Origin: UBA7236 sp031372705
Lineage (GTDB): Bacteria > Bacteroidota > Bacteroidia > Chitinophagales > BACL12
Assembly (NCBI GenBank): GCA_031372705.1
Contig: JANMLV010000065.1
Span: 1 to 24,803 of the forward strand
Direction of reading: 5' to 3'
DNA length: 24,803 nucleotides
Shown: one piece after another, positions 15,876 through 23,397 of the stretch
How positions within the stretch are numbered: position 1 is the stretch's first letter
Layout of the letters: every line of letters begins with the position of its first letter
The notes under the pieces: generated by a model
Told to the model about the DNA's origin: nothing
What the model saw: only the letters and a program-made list of their open reading frames with translations
Databases searched by the model: none
Translations under genes and position numbers: made by a program

Positions 15876-16667
15876 TTATTTGTTGATGTTATAGAAAAAT
15901 GCATAAATCACGACAATGCTGGAAACCGCTGTGATTATAGGAGAAAGCTCACGAAATAGTGTTCCGCTAATTACAGGTTCAATGTAAATAATATCGTTTG
16001 GTTTAACAAATGCTTGTGCTTTTAAAATGCCATTCATATTTGATAAATCAACTATTTCGGTTGATGTATTACCGGTTGAAAATCGGATTACTTTAACATT
16101 TGCTGATTTGCCGTTGTCGGGAATCCCGCCTGCCATACCAATGGCTTCCATGAGAGTAATATCGGGGCGATCCAATAAAACTCTTTGCGCTTGGGCACTT
16201 CCGCGATAAACCGTTACGTATTTATTGGTAATTTTAATATTTACAAACGGGTCATTATAATATGGTGCATAGGCTTCCATTAGCTTTAATTCTGCTTGCC
16301 GTATTGTTAAATTTAATAAGGAAATGGTTCCAATAATAGGTAAGTTAGCTTCCCCTTTTTGGTCGATGGCATAATCTAATGAGGCTATTCCCGTTTGGGG
16401 GCTCATGCTATTATTGTTAATTGCAATTTGTGACTCTATAAGGTTGTATCCTTTTTTGGGAAAAATAAGCACGTTAATTACATCGCCTTGATTGATGGTA
16501 AAATCACTGCTGATGGTGTCTAAAAAGTTGCCACTTTCGAAACTTTTATCGGTACTAAGCATTCTGTTTGGATTTAGAATGCCACATGCTTGAAAAAGGG
16601 GAGAAAAAAGGGTGAGCAGTATAATCAGCTTAATATTCCGGGTTCGTCTTCGTGTGATGTTTAACAT
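15876..16667 (-). CDS. wza: OPX-family polysaccharide export lipoprotein (Wza-like)
   Basis: 263 aa. Lipoprotein signal with a lipobox ending FQAC (C28 lipidated). The polysaccharide export domain (about 55-148) begins with the typical FTINQGDVINVLIFP and contains DYAIDQKGEANLPIIGTI; an SLBB-type beta-grasp domain follows (about 150-225, ending KPNDIIYIEP). The C-terminus (about 240-258) is hydrophobic (IITAVSSIVVIYAFFYNI) and is likely the membrane segment, in place of the amphipathic helix of E. coli Wza, as is common in shorter OPX proteins. Oligomers form the outer-membrane or periplasmic conduit for exopolysaccharide, working with the Wzc-like protein encoded 9 bases downstream. A -7 promoter element lies 52 bases upstream of the ATG. 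Confidence 0.95.
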   Translation of the reverse strand: MLNITRRRTRNIKLIILLTLFSPLFQACGILNPNRMLSTDKSFESGNFLDTISSDFTINQGDVINVLIFPKKGYNLIESQIAINNNSMSPQTGIASLDYAIDQKGEANLPIIGTISLLNLTIRQAELKLMEAYAPYYNDPFVNIKITNKYVTVYRGSAQAQRVLLDRPDITLMEAIGMAGGIPDNGKSANVKVIRFSTGNTSTEIVDLSNMNGILKAQAFVKPNDIIYIEPVISGTLFRELSPIITAVSSIVVIYAFFYNINK

Positions 16668-16718
16668 TTGCTTCGTTTCTTAATTATAGTGGCCTTTTAA
16701 AAATCGCTTAAAGCCTTA

Positions 16719-16726
16719 CAAATATA
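16719..16726 (-). promoter_or_regulatory. -7 promoter element for the wza-wzc pair
   Basis: Read on the - strand it is TATATTTG, an exact TAnnTTTG match, in the 132-base gap between the dehydratase and OPX genes, giving a leader of about 45 bases. No good -33 TTG is seen at the standard spacing. Confidence 0.5.
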
Positions 16727-16799
16727 TAATATTGGTTGTTAATGTCGATATTTCGGCATCAAAAAGCGAGAAACACGGCTATTTAACGGAAATGTTGCC

Positions 16800-18713
16800 T
16801 CAATTATCCAAATGTTCGAATGCAGAATTTCGGCTTATGAACTCAGGAATCATACCTTTAAGTGTGGCTACAGTTTGGGATGCATCTTGTGTTGCTAAGC
16901 TGTTTATTAGCCTATTCATGAAGGTTGCAACAGCTTCGGGCGTATGTTGGCCGGTTAATGCTATTTTTATTTTATAATGATGGGTAGGTAAGGTCTTTTC
17001 GCCTGCATTCAACAATTCTTCATGGAGTTTTTCACCCTGACGTAGCCCGGTATAAATAAATTTGATATCTTTTTCAGGTTCTAATCCGCTTAGCAGCACC
17101 ATTTTTCTAGCCAAATCAACAATTTTTACAGGTTCACCCATATCAAACAAATAAAGTTCACTGGTTTTACCCATAGTGGCAGCTTCTAGAACAAGTTGAC
17201 AAGCTTCTGAAATGGTCATAAAATAACGAGTAACTTCCGGATGGGTTATAGTTAATGGACCTCCATTTTCAATTTGTTTTTTAAAATAGTTTACAACAGA
17301 GCCATTTGAACCCAGTACATTTCCAAATCTTGTGGTGATAAATATAGTTGCTACATCATCACGTTTTGATTGGCTTTGCACATAAATTTCAGCCGCACGT
17401 TTTGTTGCACCCATCACATTAGTTGGATTTACCGCTTTGTCGGTAGAAATCATTATGAATTTTGCTACATGATATTTTATAGCCAAATCAACTAATGTTT
17501 TGGTGCCTAAAATATTAACTTGAACCGCCTCTTGCACGTTTGTTTCCATTAAAGGAACATGTTTATATGCTGCAGCATGAAATAAAATTTCGGGCTGAAA
17601 TATTTCGAATAAATGATTTAATCTGTCGTGGTTAATAATATCACATATAATGTATTCAATTTCAGTAAATTTTTGCTGATTTAGTTTAAAAAATAAATCC
17701 ATTTTTAAATCGAACAAAGCGCTTTCTGCTTGGTCAATTAGAATTAACCGCGATGGATTGAATTGTATTATTTGTCTTACTAACTCACTGCCAATTGAAC
17801 CTGCAGCCCCTGTTACCATTATAGTTTTGCCTGAAATTGCTACTTGAATTGTTGCATTGTTTAATTGTATTTGCTCTCTGCCAAGTAGGTCTTCAATTTT
17901 AATATTGGTAATTTGATGCAAACTAAGTTGGCCATTAATCCAGTCGTTAACCGGTGGTACAGACTTAACAATAACTTGATGCTGAAAACAAATGTCAACA
18001 ATTGTATTTTTTTTCTCGACATTCATTGCATGGATGCCAATGATTAATTCTTTTATATCCAATCGCTGAGATAATTCTGCAAACCTTGAAGGTGAGTATA
18101 TTCTAATGCCTTCAATTGTTTTGTCAATTTTTGATTCATTATCGTCAAGAAATGCAACAACGGAATAGTTATTATGCGTATTTGTTTTCAAAGCTTGTAA
18201 TATGCTGATTCCCCGTCTTCCTGCACCATAAATAATTACGGGTGTTGCTTTAATTTTATTTCTGTTTACTTGGTAAAAGAACACCTTAATGCCATACCTG
18301 CTAAATAATAAAATGGAGATTAGAATTACAACATGTATTATGCTTATTGATATTGGCAATATGCCAAAAGTGAATTGGTAGTATTTGCTTATTAACGATA
18401 CCAAAATAGCAAGAAATGTTGCGGCCACTCCGGATTTTATTAAGCGCACTGAGTCCGCTATGCCCGAGTGGCGGATTATGCCATCGTATGATTTAAATAT
18501 AATAAACGATAAGGCAAAAATGATTGTAGTTAAAGCAGAATCATGGATGAATTCATTGAAAGAAATTATTTCAGTATTGAAATTGTATCTTAAAACATAG
18601 GCTACACCATAAGTAAAAATGGTAATAATGATATCAAAGCATAGCACTACCCATTTTGACAAAATGCGTGCTCCAAACTTTTGGTTGATGTAATTATTCC
18701 ATTTATTTATCAT
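16800..18713 (-). CDS. PglF/WbpM-like nucleotide-sugar 4,6-dehydratase (CapD family)
   Basis: 637 aa, the long membrane-anchored form. Four hydrophobic segments fall within about 20-145. A CoA-binding-like Rossmann domain (about 155-280) carries YGAGRRG (162-168). The catalytic SDR domain (about 295-590) has TGAAGSIGSE (301-310), the triad segment T424-D425-K426 in STDKAVNP, and M434-x3-K438 (NVMGATK), the Met-for-Tyr change that marks the PglF/WbpM/FlaA1 group. These enzymes convert UDP-GlcNAc to a UDP-4-keto-6-deoxy-HexNAc at the inner membrane. The product is the substrate of the sugar aminotransferase encoded just upstream (18857-19984), so this is step one of a bacillosamine-like route. 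Whether it retains or inverts C5 cannot be read from sequence, although the long membrane form is usually retaining. A 143-base gap and a probable terminator separate it from the aminotransferase gene. Confidence 0.93.
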   Translation of the reverse strand: MINKWNNYINQKFGARILSKWVVLCFDIIITIFTYGVAYVLRYNFNTEIISFNEFIHDSALTTIIFALSFIIFKSYDGIIRHSGIADSVRLIKSGVAATFLAILVSLISKYYQFTFGILPISISIIHVVILISILLFSRYGIKVFFYQVNRNKIKATPVIIYGAGRRGISILQALKTNTHNNYSVVAFLDDNESKIDKTIEGIRIYSPSRFAELSQRLDIKELIIGIHAMNVEKKNTIVDICFQHQVIVKSVPPVNDWINGQLSLHQITNIKIEDLLGREQIQLNNATIQVAISGKTIMVTGAAGSIGSELVRQIIQFNPSRLILIDQAESALFDLKMDLFFKLNQQKFTEIEYIICDIINHDRLNHLFEIFQPEILFHAAAYKHVPLMETNVQEAVQVNILGTKTLVDLAIKYHVAKFIMISTDKAVNPTNVMGATKRAAEIYVQSQSKRDDVATIFITTRFGNVLGSNGSVVNYFKKQIENGGPLTITHPEVTRYFMTISEACQLVLEAATMGKTSELYLFDMGEPVKIVDLARKMVLLSGLEPEKDIKFIYTGLRQGEKLHEELLNAGEKTLPTHHYKIKIALTGQHTPEAVATFMNRLINSLATQDASQTVATLKGMIPEFISRNSAFEHLDN

Positions 18714-18784
18714 TGCCTAAATTCTTTCTCGAGGTTTGCATGGAGTTGCTTGGCATAATATGGGCGAATATAATGGCTATTTCA

Positions 18785-18802
18785 CGTATTTTCTATAATA
18801 CG
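18785..18802. other. Small hairpin upstream of the dehydratase gene
   Basis: CGTATT (18785-18790) pairs with AATACG (18797-18802) around a six-base loop, about 70 bases before the dehydratase ATG. It has no U-tract on either side. It could be an operator or chance. Confidence 0.25.
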
Positions 18803-18815
18803 GGAATTGTATAAC

Positions 18816-18847
18816 AAAAAAACAAAAAAATATTACCTGAAAGGCAA
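18816..18847 (-). terminator. Probable rho-independent terminator after the aminotransferase gene
   Basis: On the - strand TTGCCT pairs with AGGTAA (six pairs, one G-T) around a TTC loop, directly followed by TA and two runs of seven T separated by a G. It starts 10 bases after the aminotransferase stop codon. The stem is short, so termination may be partial, with readthrough into the dehydratase gene. Confidence 0.45.
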
Positions 18848-18856
18848 GACTAACAG

Positions 18857-19984
18857 CTATTTGCAGGTTTTGGCTACAATAGCACAGATTTGATCTAATT
18901 GGTCAGATGTAAGAGAGGAGCCTGATGGCAAACACAGGCCTGAGTTGAAAATTTGCTCGCTATGGCCGGTTAAAAATGCCGGGTATTGTTTAAAAATAGG
19001 TTGTAAATGCAATGGTTTCCAAATTGGGCGAGATTCGATGTTTTGAACTTCTAAAGCTAAACGAATTTTTTCCGCAGTAGTTTTAATTTGTGATTCAATT
19101 GTAATTGCGGTGAGCCAACGATTGCTGAAGCTTTTTGGCGATTCCGGTTGAAAGGCTATGCCATTTGTTTCACCAAGCGTTTTTTGATAATAATTAAAAT
19201 TGGCTCTTCGCTTTTCAACTCGCGATTCAATTATCTCCATTTGACCACGGCCAATTCCCGCACAAATATTGCTTAATCGGTAATTATAACCAATTGAAGA
19301 ATGTTGGTAATGTGGTGCAGCGTCGCGGGCTTGAGTAGCTAAGAATTTTGCTTTGCGGATAACTTCTGCATCTTCGGAAATTAGCGCTCCTCCACCTGAG
19401 GTGGTAATTATTTTATTGCCATTAAAGGATAATACGCCCATGTTGCCAAATGTTCCGGTATGCGCTCCATTGTATTTTGAACCTAATGATTCTGCGGCAT
19501 CCTCAATTATCGGAATGCCTTGATCACCCGCTATTTTTAAAATGGCGTCCATGTTTGCAGGCATGCCATATAAATGAACTACTATTATAGCCTTCGGTTT
19601 TTTATTTTTCCTTAAACAAAATTGTATAGCTTCTTCAAGTTGATCGGGATGCATATTCCAAGATGCTAATTCGCAATCAACAAAAACCGGCGTAGCTTTT
19701 TGATATACAATCGGATTAGCAGAAGCAGAAAATGTAAAAGAAGGACAAATTACGAAATCGCCTTCACCAACACCAAGTAATATTAAAGCTAAATGCAATG
19801 CAGCAGTGCCTGAACTTAATGCAACACAAGATTTTATGTTTAAATAGTTTTCAATATCGTGTTCAAAGCCATCAACGTTTGGGCCTAAAGGGGCTATCCA
19901 GTTTGTATTGAATGCCTCTTTAATGTATTGCATTTCACTTGTGCCCATATGCGGCGGTGAAAGATATATTCGATTATTTTTCAT
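18857..19984 (-). CDS. DegT/DnrJ/EryC1/StrS nucleotide-sugar aminotransferase (PglE-like)
   Basis: 375 aa, standard fold-type I PLP enzyme of the sugar aminotransferase family. Recognised by the N-terminal IYLSPPHMG and NWIAPLGPNVDGFE (typical of the PglE/bacillosamine branch), SSGTAALHLAL (57-67, phosphate binding), D162 in EDAAESLGS (pyridine nitrogen), and the Schiff-base lysine K191 in SFNGNKIITT with S186 nearby. It should transfer an amino group, usually from glutamate, to C4 of the UDP-4-keto-6-deoxy sugar made by the dehydratase encoded downstream. Its ATG overlaps the stop of the preceding FemAB-like gene by 4 bases (ATGA), so translation is probably coupled. It is the last gene of a tight five-gene run. 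The exact product (bacillosamine versus a 4-amino-AltNAc or FucNAc4N type) depends on the dehydratase stereochemistry. Confidence 0.93.
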   Translation of the reverse strand: MKNNRIYLSPPHMGTSEMQYIKEAFNTNWIAPLGPNVDGFEHDIENYLNIKSCVALSSGTAALHLALILLGVGEGDFVICPSFTFSASANPIVYQKATPVFVDCELASWNMHPDQLEEAIQFCLRKNKKPKAIIVVHLYGMPANMDAILKIAGDQGIPIIEDAAESLGSKYNGAHTGTFGNMGVLSFNGNKIITTSGGGALISEDAEVIRKAKFLATQARDAAPHYQHSSIGYNYRLSNICAGIGRGQMEIIESRVEKRRANFNYYQKTLGETNGIAFQPESPKSFSNRWLTAITIESQIKTTAEKIRLALEVQNIESRPIWKPLHLQPIFKQYPAFLTGHSEQIFNSGLCLPSGSSLTSDQLDQICAIVAKTCK

Positions 19985-21018
19985 GATTGTTTTCTGTAAA
20001 GTGGGAAAAAGTTGTTATTATTTTCGTTACTGTTTGATTTCGTTAGTAAGTCATATGCTGTTTCATCAGTAATTATTCGAAGGGTAGAAAAAGTTAGTGT
20101 ATGATTTGAGAACCCTGACTTAAATCTAAATAATTCATCTTCTGTTGAACCATAGCCTCCGCCAAGGTGTAACACAGCGTTGCCACGTTGTTTAAAGAAT
20201 TCTATTGAAGCGTCAAAAATTAATTTGGATGATGCAACATTGCGAAATGCATTTTTAGTTCCACCTAAATGATATTGCACAATCCCATTTGTTTCAAAAA
20301 ATAGTGCACCGGCCATAACAATATTTTCAGCATTGGTTACTGTAATTAAATGTAATTGGGTATCGTTTATTTTTCGAATTTGTTCAAAATAGGCATCGTT
20401 AAAAAAATAATACTTTCCGGCATTAGCTATTGTCATGGTTTCGGTGTATGCATCTATGAATGATGCGTAATGGTCCCACAAATTAAAGTGCACTTTACAG
20501 TCCGATTGCTTAAGTTTTTTAAGGTCACGCTTGTGATTTGTTGAATATTCATTTCTTATGGCATCTAGATTTTCCGCTAAATCTAAAAACACAGTTTTAC
20601 CATGAAATATTTGAACCACTCCGAATTCATTTGGCCAAATGTGATGGTTTAGAATTGGACTTAATCGCAAGAAAATACTTACAATGTTAGCTTGCATTGC
20701 GGCCGATTTAATGCCAGTCATTATTTTTTCAATTTCAACTGTCTCAAGGGCTCGATTGGAAATATATCCGGGATATCCATATGCACTTGTAATGTCATAA
20801 TATGATTGCTTCTTGTCTTCTCCTAAATCAATTTTTCTAATAATAACAGGTATTACCATTTTTAAGTCGTTGTCTGTTATTTCGATAATGTTACTTTCGC
20901 CATTTATTAAGCCGGCATCAATTATTCCATAATCGGATGTTTGGTAAACATCGCCAATTGTTAAACCTAAGGCCGTAACTTGACTGTTTTTTATAAATGG
21001 ATTAATAGTTACTTTCAC
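19981..21018 (-). CDS. FemAB-like acyl/aminoacyl transferase (GNAT superfamily)
   Basis: 345 aa. Two GNAT-like halves typical of FemAB/BioF2-like proteins: the first carries YGYPGYIS (80-87) and SIFLRLSPILN (114-124), the second YHLGGT (249-254), HLGGGYG (284-290) and the hallmark FKSGFSN (299-305). Classical FemABX members add amino acids from aminoacyl-tRNA to lipid II; related proteins in exopolysaccharide loci are of unsettled substrate. Here it sits between the bifunctional phosphoglycosyl transferase and the aminotransferase with 4-base overlaps on both sides, so it is likely to modify the same amino sugar or its lipid-linked form. The start is GTG at 21018, which overlaps the preceding stop as GTGA; no better ATG precedes the conserved N-terminal part. 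No signal peptide, so cytoplasmic. The acyl or aminoacyl donor is unknown. Confidence 0.85.
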   Translation of the reverse strand: MKVTINPFIKNSQVTALGLTIGDVYQTSDYGIIDAGLINGESNIIEITDNDLKMVIPVIIRKIDLGEDKKQSYYDITSAYGYPGYISNRALETVEIEKIMTGIKSAAMQANIVSIFLRLSPILNHHIWPNEFGVVQIFHGKTVFLDLAENLDAIRNEYSTNHKRDLKKLKQSDCKVHFNLWDHYASFIDAYTETMTIANAGKYYFFNDAYFEQIRKINDTQLHLITVTNAENIVMAGALFFETNGIVQYHLGGTKNAFRNVASSKLIFDASIEFFKQRGNAVLHLGGGYGSTEDELFRFKSGFSNHTLTFSTLRIITDETAYDLLTKSNSNENNNNFFPLYRKQS

Positions 21019-22139
21019 AATTTATTTATTTGCATAATTAAAATATCTGTTGGCTTACCATTTTTTATAGTTTCTCCGGTTATTATACTAGTTTCTTTAA
21101 AGCCAATTTTTTTGTAAACAGCAATTGCTGCAGTATGTTCGGCTAAAACATTTAAGTTGATGGTGCTTAATTTATGTTGTCTAAAACCAATTTCAATTAT
21201 TTGCTTAGTAATTAGTGTGCCAATGCCCCTGTTCCAGTAGTTAGGAAGTCCAATTAATATTCCAAAATCTGCGGTTGCACTTTGAATATTGTATAAGCCG
21301 GCATGGCCAATAATTGTTTTTGTTGCATTGTCTATAATAACATATAAATCATTTCCTGGATTTGTGTTGTGGGAATTAATCCAATTTTTTATACCTTGTT
21401 CGTTATAACCTGAATTGTCTTTTTCTAATGTTGCTGCCGCTTCAGTATTATTTTTTACTTCAAGCAACTGCGGTACATCAGCTACTGTGGGTTTGCGCAA
21501 AGTAAATTGTATTTGTGGAGTCAAATGTTTCCGCTCTTCATCAAGGTCTTGCATTAATAATCGTGGGTCAACAATGGGATTGGATTTCGTAAGAACTAAT
21601 TTAAGGGTCTTTAAAAATATTATTATGTCATGTTTAAATGAAAGTGTTTTTACATAGGCAATATCAAAAGCTAACCTGTCGTCCCAATTTAGTTGGTTGC
21701 GTCCGTTTATTTGTGCGAGGCCTGTGATACCCGGTTTTACGCTATGTCTTAAGGTTTCTTCATTTTGATAGTAAGGCAAATATTTTGCTAATAATGGTCG
21801 AGGTCCAATCCAACTCATTTCTCCGATTAAGATATTAATAATTTGTGGAATTTCATCTAGTGAATATCTTCTCAAAAATTGTCCGGCTTTGGTTGAACGT
21901 TCTGTGTCGGTTAAATAATTATTTGGATTTTCAGGCAATAGGGTAATAAATTTATAAATGGTAAATGGATTTTTGTTTTTTCCTATGCGTTTTTGTCTAA
22001 ATATTATACGACCGTTAAAATTGATTATGCAATAGATACTTACTAGCACAATTATTGGGGAAAGCATAATTAGTGCTATAATAGCAAGTGCTTTGTCGAA
22101 GATGGTTTTTATGTATTTACTATACAAACTACCGGGCAT
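21015..22139 (-). CDS. PglC-like phosphoglycosyl transferase fused to a GNAT acetyltransferase
   Basis: 374 aa, two domains. Residues 1-200 are a small monotopic phosphoglycosyl transferase of the PglC type: re-entrant helix at about 13-40 with the S27-P28 kink, FRQKRIGKNKNPFTIYKF, catalytic D95-E96 in SLDEIPQ, GPRPLL (112-117) and KPGITGLAQINGRN (135-148). It moves a sugar-1-phosphate from UDP-sugar to undecaprenyl phosphate, the first membrane step of glycan assembly. Residues about 211-374 are a GNAT N-acetyltransferase with the acetyl-CoA loop NRGIGTL (303-309) and the closing AVYKKIGFKE (340-349), probably acetylating the 4-amino group made by the aminotransferase. The fusion resembles Neisseria PglB in logic, but PglB uses a left-handed beta-helix acetyltransferase. 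It starts 1 base after the glycosyltransferase stop and overlaps the next gene by 4 bases. Confidence 0.94.
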   Translation of the reverse strand: MPGSLYSKYIKTIFDKALAIIALIMLSPIIVLVSIYCIINFNGRIIFRQKRIGKNKNPFTIYKFITLLPENPNNYLTDTERSTKAGQFLRRYSLDEIPQIINILIGEMSWIGPRPLLAKYLPYYQNEETLRHSVKPGITGLAQINGRNQLNWDDRLAFDIAYVKTLSFKHDIIIFLKTLKLVLTKSNPIVDPRLLMQDLDEERKHLTPQIQFTLRKPTVADVPQLLEVKNNTEAAATLEKDNSGYNEQGIKNWINSHNTNPGNDLYVIIDNATKTIIGHAGLYNIQSATADFGILIGLPNYWNRGIGTLITKQIIEIGFRQHKLSTINLNVLAEHTAAIAVYKKIGFKETSIITGETIKNGKPTDILIMQINKL

Positions 22140-22140
22140 G

Positions 22141-23397
22141 TCAGGTGTTCTGTTTTTTTGTAATTAGTGCTTCAATGTTATTGATGTATGCTTTACCTAA
22201 TTCATTTCTGTCAAAATGAAGTTTTGCATAGTTATATCCGTTGTTCCCAAGTATGTTAATCTGTTCTGTATGTGTTAGGAAATAATTTACCCGTTCAGCA
22301 AATGCGGCCGGATTTTCCGGTTCAATAAAAAAACCATTGTTGGCATCCACCACCAATTTGCGTGATATGCCATCAATGGCCATTAAGACAGGTTTTTTAC
22401 ATGCCATATAATCAAATGTTTTATTTGAATATACTGTCTTAAATGTATCTGCTTTTTTTAGTATTGAGATACCTATATCTGCTGCCAATATAAAGTTTAA
22501 TGCTTCTTCTTTCGGAACTGAATCAAAAAATAAAACATTATTTAATCCTCGTTTTATGCAAGTTTCCTTTAGCATGTTTTTTTGCATGCCATCTCCAATC
22601 AATAAAAATGTAACGGGTTTATTTGTAAGTAGTAAAGCAGCATCCAGCAGCTGAATCAAGTGATTAGCTAACCCATGTGCACCAACATAACAAAGTACAA
22701 GATTGGAAACAGGTATACCTTTTTCTTGTCGAAATTTTGTTTTATCAAAACTATTTACAGTTTCATCTGTAATATTGAAGTCTGCTGCATTAGGGTAATA
22801 AATGATTTTTTCCGGTTTTATATTTTTATTTTGAATTAATTTGTCTCGCATTGCAGGGGTTAGCACATTAATTAATCGAGCTTTTTTGTAAATGCGTTTT
22901 TCCAGCATAAAGGCCGTCTTAATAATAAACTTGTTTTTTAACACACCTGTATCAATTGCAGATTCCGGCCATAAATCTCTTATTTCAAAAACAAATGGGA
23001 TACGTTTCCAAAAAGAAAGTGTTAATCCAATAATGCCCACTGTTAGTGGCGGAGAACTAACTACAATGCAATCATATTGCTCACGGGCCTTGAATAAACC
23101 ACCATATATTCCGGACCATACAAAGGCGAAATAGGCATTCATTCTGCCTCTAAAGTTATTGTTATAAGAATCTGATACATGTGTTCTTATAACTTTAATG
23201 CCGGGCGCGAAATTGTCAATATGTGTATACTTATTATTGTATTTAGGATTTCTAACACCTTTTGTATAGTGTGTCATGCCGGCTATAACAGTAATGGTAT
23301 GCCCTTGTTCCACCCAGAGTTTAGCCATAGCATTCCATCGCAATCCTCCCGGGTCGTCGGTTTCTTGAAAATATTGATGTATTAGAAGTATATTCAT
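22141..23397 (-). CDS. GT4-family glycosyltransferase, WbuB/WcaI-like
   Basis: 418 aa, GT-B fold. The N-terminal acceptor domain has HQYFQETDDPGGLR (7-20) and FEIRDLWPESAIDTG (137-151), typical of the WbuB/WcaI branch that extends undecaprenyl-linked sugars. The C-terminal donor domain has CYVGAHG (236-242), LLIGDG (265-270) and the donor-binding NKTFDYMACKKPV (325-337). No membrane helix is needed; it acts at the cytoplasmic face. Given the neighbouring phosphoglycosyl transferase, it is the best candidate to add the second sugar of the repeat unit, but donor and acceptor cannot be read from sequence. Its ATG directly follows the heparinase-like stop codon (TAAATG), and its stop is 1 base from the next ATG, so the operon is very compact. 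It is the only glycosyltransferase within the window apart from the initiating enzyme. Confidence 0.94.
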   Translation of the reverse strand: MNILLIHQYFQETDDPGGLRWNAMAKLWVEQGHTITVIAGMTHYTKGVRNPKYNNKYTHIDNFAPGIKVIRTHVSDSYNNNFRGRMNAYFAFVWSGIYGGLFKAREQYDCIVVSSPPLTVGIIGLTLSFWKRIPFVFEIRDLWPESAIDTGVLKNKFIIKTAFMLEKRIYKKARLINVLTPAMRDKLIQNKNIKPEKIIYYPNAADFNITDETVNSFDKTKFRQEKGIPVSNLVLCYVGAHGLANHLIQLLDAALLLTNKPVTFLLIGDGMQKNMLKETCIKRGLNNVLFFDSVPKEEALNFILAADIGISILKKADTFKTVYSNKTFDYMACKKPVLMAIDGISRKLVVDANNGFFIEPENPAAFAERVNYFLTHTEQINILGNNGYNYAKLHFDRNELGKAYINNIEALITKKQNT

